Shown one piece after another: positions 61,255 through 64,000 of a DNA stretch of 64,000 bases (the stretch's first letter is position 1; every line of letters begins with the position of its first letter). This DNA comes from Flavobacteriales bacterium. Lineage in GTDB: Bacteria > Bacteroidota > Bacteroidia > UBA10329. The stretch spans positions 1 to 64,000 of the forward strand of contig JAIPBM010000015.1 in NCBI GenBank assembly GCA_021739695.1. Direction: 5' to 3'. A program made the position numbers and the translations under genes. Under the pieces are notes generated by a model that was not told the DNA's origin, searched no databases, and was given only the letters and a program-made list of their open reading frames with translations.

Positions 61255-62493
61255 TCAGTCAGCAAATTCTTCTTTCAGGATCTTGATCAGTTCATCAACT
61301 GTTTCTTCCTCAAGATCGGTTCTCTTAACAAGATCGGCTTTCCCGATTTCAAGCACACTTTTAGCTGTATCACAACCAATGGCTTTCAATTCGTCAAGTA
61401 CCCATCCTTCAATTTCATCTGCAAATTCTTCTAGATCCACATCTTCAACATCCACATCAGAATCGCGATAAACATCAATTTCATATCCAGTAAGCTGACC
61501 AGCCAACCGAATGTTGAAACCACCTTTTCCGATGGCCAATGAAACCTGATCTGGCTTCAGGTAGACATCAGCTCTTCCTTTATCATCACGCAACTCAATC
61601 CGAGTGATCTTCGCTGGACTCAAAGCCCGTTGGATGAAAAGCTGCGAATTATTGGTGAAATTAATCACATCGATGTTTTCGTTGCGAAGCTCACGAACAA
61701 TTCCATGAATTCTTGAACCTTTCATACCTACACACGCTCCAACAGGGTCGATTCGGTCGTCATAAGATTCCACAGCAACTTTTGCGCGCTCTCCCGGAAC
61801 ACGAACAATCTTTTTAATGGTAATAAGACCATCAAAAACCTCAGGAACTTCATTTTCAAACAGTCGCTCCAAAAATCGAGAATCTGTTCTAGACATGATA
61901 ACAACCGGATTGTTGTTTCTCATCTCCACTTCTTTGATAACGGCTCTAACCGTATCGCCTTTCTTGAAATAATCGCTTGGAATCTGTTCTGTTTTAGGAA
62001 GGATCAATTCGTTCCCTTCGTCATCCAAGATCAGAATCTCTCGTTTCCATATCTGATAAACCTCTCCAGTGATCATCTCACCTTCTCGGTCTTTATACTT
62101 TCTGAAAACATTGTCTTTTTCAAGATCCATGATTCTTGAAGCAAGATTTTGGCGGATGGCCAAAACTGCTCTACGTCCAAAATCTTCGAGTTTCACAGGT
62201 TCAGACACTTCCTCACCTACTTCAAAGTCAGCCTCAATCTTAAGAGCTTCTGACAATGGAATTTGCAATACATCGTCTTCCAAGTCATCATCTGCAACAA
62301 TCTCTCGATTTCTCCAGATCTCAAGGTCACCCTTATCAACGTTAATGATCACATCGATGTTCTCATCTGTACCGTATTGCTTTATGAGTAATGAGCGGAA
62401 CACATCCTCCAAAATGCTCATCATTGTCACCCTGTCAATGTTTTTGAATTCTTTGAATTCCAAAAACGACTCTATAAGATTTAAACTGTTCAT
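61255..62493 (-). CDS. nusA: Transcription termination/antitermination factor NusA
   Basis: 412 residues, without the C-terminal acidic repeats of E. coli NusA. The N-terminal domain binds RNA polymerase (MSILEDVFRSLLIKQYG). It is followed by an S1 domain (~135-200), then two KH domains with VGACVGMKGSRIHGIVRELR and VSLAIGKGGFNIRLAGQL, and a short acidic end. In E. coli NusA regulates its own operon. Here a terminator-like hairpin lies in front of rimP, which is consistent with such control. Confidence 0.96.
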   Translation of the reverse strand: MNSLNLIESFLEFKEFKNIDRVTMMSILEDVFRSLLIKQYGTDENIDVIINVDKGDLEIWRNREIVADDDLEDDVLQIPLSEALKIEADFEVGEEVSEPVKLEDFGRRAVLAIRQNLASRIMDLEKDNVFRKYKDREGEMITGEVYQIWKREILILDDEGNELILPKTEQIPSDYFKKGDTVRAVIKEVEMRNNNPVVIMSRTDSRFLERLFENEVPEVFDGLITIKKIVRVPGERAKVAVESYDDRIDPVGACVGMKGSRIHGIVRELRNENIDVINFTNNSQLFIQRALSPAKITRIELRDDKGRADVYLKPDQVSLAIGKGGFNIRLAGQLTGYEIDVYRDSDVDVEDVDLEEFADEIEGWVLDELKAIGCDTAKSVLEIGKADLVKRTDLEEETVDELIKILKEEFAD

Positions 62494-62499
62494 TTCTAG

Positions 62500-62949
62500 T
62501 TATTTGAACGATATTACTGTCTTGGCTTCCTTTATTGTACTTAGCGGGATTGTGATCGGCCCCACTTCTTCTTTTTTCTTCTTTACTTCAGGCTCAACGG
62601 TTATTTCATCGTCATTGAAAGCTGTCAATAAGCCTTTGACCTGAACTCCATCCAACGTTGTCACCCTTACTTCCCTTCCTACATTCTTCTTGTATTGCAA
62701 TGGATGTTGAAAAGGTTCGGTAAGCCCAGGAGACGAGACCTCTAACTCATAATCCTCCACTTCCCTATCGAGGTTTCCCTCTATATGTCTACTGATGCTC
62801 ACGCAGTCCATCACGTTCAGTCCTCCTACAGCATCGATAAACACACGAATCCGATTTGAAGGCAACACTTTTGCAGAAACGATGAAAAGGTCGGTTCCCT
62901 CCAACTTTTCTTCAATCAATGCTCTAACTGTACTTTCCGTTATCATCAT
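62500..62949 (-). CDS. rimP: Ribosome maturation factor RimP
   Basis: 149 residues. RimP is needed for 30S maturation. Family blocks are RVFIDAVGGLNVMDCVSISRHIE, YELEVSSPGLTEPF and KNVGREVRVTTLDG, with a Lys-rich C-terminal SH3-like part (VEPEVKKKKEEVG). Two ATG codons lie at 62949 and 62946; the first directly follows the T run of a hairpin. First gene of rimP-nusA-infB, six bases before nusA. Confidence 0.95.
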   Translation of the reverse strand: MMITESTVRALIEEKLEGTDLFIVSAKVLPSNRIRVFIDAVGGLNVMDCVSISRHIEGNLDREVEDYELEVSSPGLTEPFQHPLQYKKNVGREVRVTTLDGVQVKGLLTAFNDDEITVEPEVKKKKEEVGPITIPLSTIKEAKTVISFK

Positions 62950-62950
62950 T

Positions 62951-62972
62951 AAAAAAGGGACCTGCTGGTCCC
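62951..62972 (-). promoter_or_regulatory. Terminator-like hairpin in the rimP leader
   Basis: GGGACC (on the minus strand, from 62972) pairs with GGTCCC around AGCA, followed by six T (62956-62951) and then A and the rimP ATG. It lies between the predicted promoter (63001-63030) and the gene. It has the form of an intrinsic terminator, so it could act as an attenuator for the operon. Confidence 0.7.
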
Positions 62973-63000
62973 CTCTATCAAATTTCCCTCAAATCGCGGA

Positions 63001-63030
63001 CAAAGGTAATAGAATTTTATTATCCGTCAA
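63001..63030 (-). promoter_or_regulatory. Promoter of rimP-nusA-infB
   Basis: On the minus strand TTG (63030-63028) and TACCTTTG (63008-63001) are 19 bases apart, an exact Bacteroidota promoter. Transcription should start near 62994, giving a leader of about 45 bases that contains the terminator-like hairpin. Confidence 0.8.
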
Positions 63031-63127
63031 CTGGTTCATACAGCTGACATAAAGATAAATACGTTCTCTGAAACCACCCATTTCAAAAACTGGCGTCTAT
63101 AACACAAAGACCATATGAATGAGTTGT

Positions 63128-63135
63128 TAAATTTG
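63128..63135 (+). promoter_or_regulatory. TAAATTTG -7 box upstream of a secreted-protein gene
   Basis: The octamer matches TAnnTTTG and lies 24 bases before the ATG at 63160. It supports that start over the in-frame ATG at 63115, which lies upstream of the box. No clear -33 TTG. Confidence 0.45.
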
Positions 63136-63159
63136 CGCGCTTACAGAAAAACTACAAAC

Positions 63160-63555
63160 ATGTTTAAAAACATATTTTTCATGGCATTGGTTGCCGCTTT
63201 TGCCCTTAATGGAAGTTCAACCATTGCTCAAAACAAGGCGAACCCTGATGGTCGATTGCTATCTAAATTCTCCAAAAAAGAGCTTAGCTCATTGACTGCA
63301 AAGGACCTTTCTTATTGGACATATTACATAGACAACTGCTACGAAATTGCTGACATTCCTAAACAAAAACTAGACGGTGTTCCTGAGATAGTTGCCCTGA
63401 AGAGCTTAGAAAAGAAAGACATTAATGTTTTTGAATTGGGTATTGTCCCCCATGAATTTGCTCGAAACTACCTCCGAATAGAAGGTACTGATAAGATGAT
63501 CGTAATATTGGGTCAAACTGAAATTGAAAGTAATTACAAGGCTCTGGTCAAATAG
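63160..63555 (+). CDS. Small secreted protein of unknown function
   Basis: 131 residues from the ATG at 63160, which gives a signal peptide (IFFMALVAAFALNGSSTIAQ); the longer frame from 63115 places charged residues in front and lies before the likely promoter. The mature part (~108 residues) has alternating helical and strand segments (LSSLTAKDLSYWTYYIDNCYEI, FARNYLRIEGTDKMIVIL). I do not recognise the family. It is followed 15 bases later by another secreted-protein gene, so the two may form an operon. Confidence 0.7.
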   Translation: MFKNIFFMALVAAFALNGSSTIAQNKANPDGRLLSKFSKKELSSLTAKDLSYWTYYIDNCYEIADIPKQKLDGVPEIVALKSLEKKDINVFELGIVPHEFARNYLRIEGTDKMIVILGQTEIESNYKALVK

Positions 63556-63570
63556 AATCACTTCCGAAAA

Positions 63571-64000
63571 ATGATAATGAAAAAATTATACGCTGCAGTA
63601 ATACTAGTATGTATCGGATTTTATCACGCATCTGCGCAAATGACCATCTCCATTACGGATATCGGACCTGTGACGTTGGACTGTGGATCAGGTTCAGCGT
63701 TTGATCATACTTTCCAAGATGATAATCCCTCCGGCTCGTACGCACCAAATGCTTCGTATGAAATTACAATCTGTCCTGATGGTTTTGCTGGAAGCAAAGT
63801 CTCTTTCAGGGCAACTTCAGATATAGGCGATACATGGGACATTGATGATTCGGACACGCTATTTGTGTATGACGGTCCTAACACCGGTGCTCCTCTTTTG
63901 GGCGCTTTCAACAATGGAACAAATACTGTAGGTATCTCTGTGCAGGCTTCGTTCAACAACCCCACAGGCTGCTTAACATTCGTATTTGTGAGTGATGGAG
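63571..64000 (+). CDS. Secreted CUB-like domain protein, 3' end cut by window
   Basis: The frame starts at the ATG at 63571 (a second ATG at 63577 is equally possible) and is still open at the right edge, giving at least 143 residues. A signal peptide (LYAAVILVCIGFYHASAQ) is followed by a CUB-like beta-sandwich: ASYEITICPDG, DSDTLFVYDGPNTGAPLLGAF and PTGCLTFVFVSDG carry the typical pattern. Such domains occur in large Bacteroidota surface proteins exported by the type IX system; whether a C-terminal sorting tag follows cannot be seen. Confidence 0.85.
   Translation, partial: MIMKKLYAAVILVCIGFYHASAQMTISITDIGPVTLDCGSGSAFDHTFQDDNPSGSYAPNASYEITICPDGFAGSKVSFRATSDIGDTWDIDDSDTLFVYDGPNTGAPLLGAFNNGTNTVGISVQASFNNPTGCLTFVFVSDG

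Overview
This is a 64 kb chromosomal window from a Bacteroidota bacterium, most likely a flavobacterial-type aerobic heterotroph. Evidence for this: C-terminal secretion tags of the type IX system (366-1103 and 4111-7365, the latter with a gliding-motility-type tag); promoters of the Bacteroidota form TTG-N19/20-TAnnTTTG (45869, 63001); RpoB, RpoC and ribosomal proteins of the family expected in this phylum; a split aa3/caa3-type oxidase cluster with DUF420 and SCO genes; and very compact operons with ATGA and TGATG overlaps. I see no phage, insertion sequence, CRISPR array or conventional defence locus.

Left part (1-30 kb, mostly + strand). The window opens inside a beta-oxidation pair: the end of a thiolase and a two-domain hydratase/dehydrogenase (1741-3870). 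The pair is split by a type IX-secreted protein and by a four-helix-bundle gene flanked by inverted repeats. A giant secreted SBBP/PKD protein follows. Then comes the most unusual locus: 7445-16230 encodes a diheme cytochrome, a MauG/CcpA-like diheme protein, a beta-helix protein fused to cytochrome c, a second beta-helix lipoprotein, a short-chain dehydrogenase, a second diheme cytochrome of the SO2930/HNE_0200 type, a retinol-saturase-like flavoprotein and a lipoprotein. Most of these genes overlap or nearly touch. It looks like an envelope-located redox pathway for an unknown substrate. Housekeeping and single genes follow: hydrolases, two DedA/VTT-like proteins, a sialidase-like lipoprotein, a CaiB-type CoA-transferase, a DEAD-box helicase, a radical SAM protein with an atypical cysteine spacing, a CBS-domain cysteine/cystathionine synthase and a BtuF-like protein.

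Middle part (30-47.6 kb, - strand). A penicillin-acylase-family enzyme and a DUF3467 protein lie downstream of the transcription/translation superoperon. In transcription order this is rpsU, xerC, hpf, then tRNA-Thr, tRNA-Tyr, tRNA-Gly, tRNA-Thr, tuf, tRNA-Trp, secE, nusG, rplK, rplA, rplJ, rplL, rpoB, rpoC. The tRNA-tuf order is the same as in the E. coli tufB operon. Hairpins with a shared TCCCGA/TCGGGA core sit at three junctions.

Right part (47.6-64 kb). A GT-C-type membrane glycosyltransferase, an acyl-CoA dehydrogenase, apt, a helix-hairpin-helix protein and an alanine/sodium symporter are followed by rimP-nusA-infB and, on the same strand right after infB, oxidase assembly and accessory subunits (ctaB, two subunit III proteins, subunit IV, SCO, DUF420). 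Catalytic subunits I and II are not here. The window ends with two divergent secreted-protein genes, the last one (CUB-like) cut by the window edge.

Coding density is very high. No gene-free stretch exceeds 300 bases; the longest (45796-46043, 1515-1740 and 3871-4110) are described in the features. Start codons were moved inward from the longest open frame wherever a signal peptide, promoter or neighbouring stop decided the matter.
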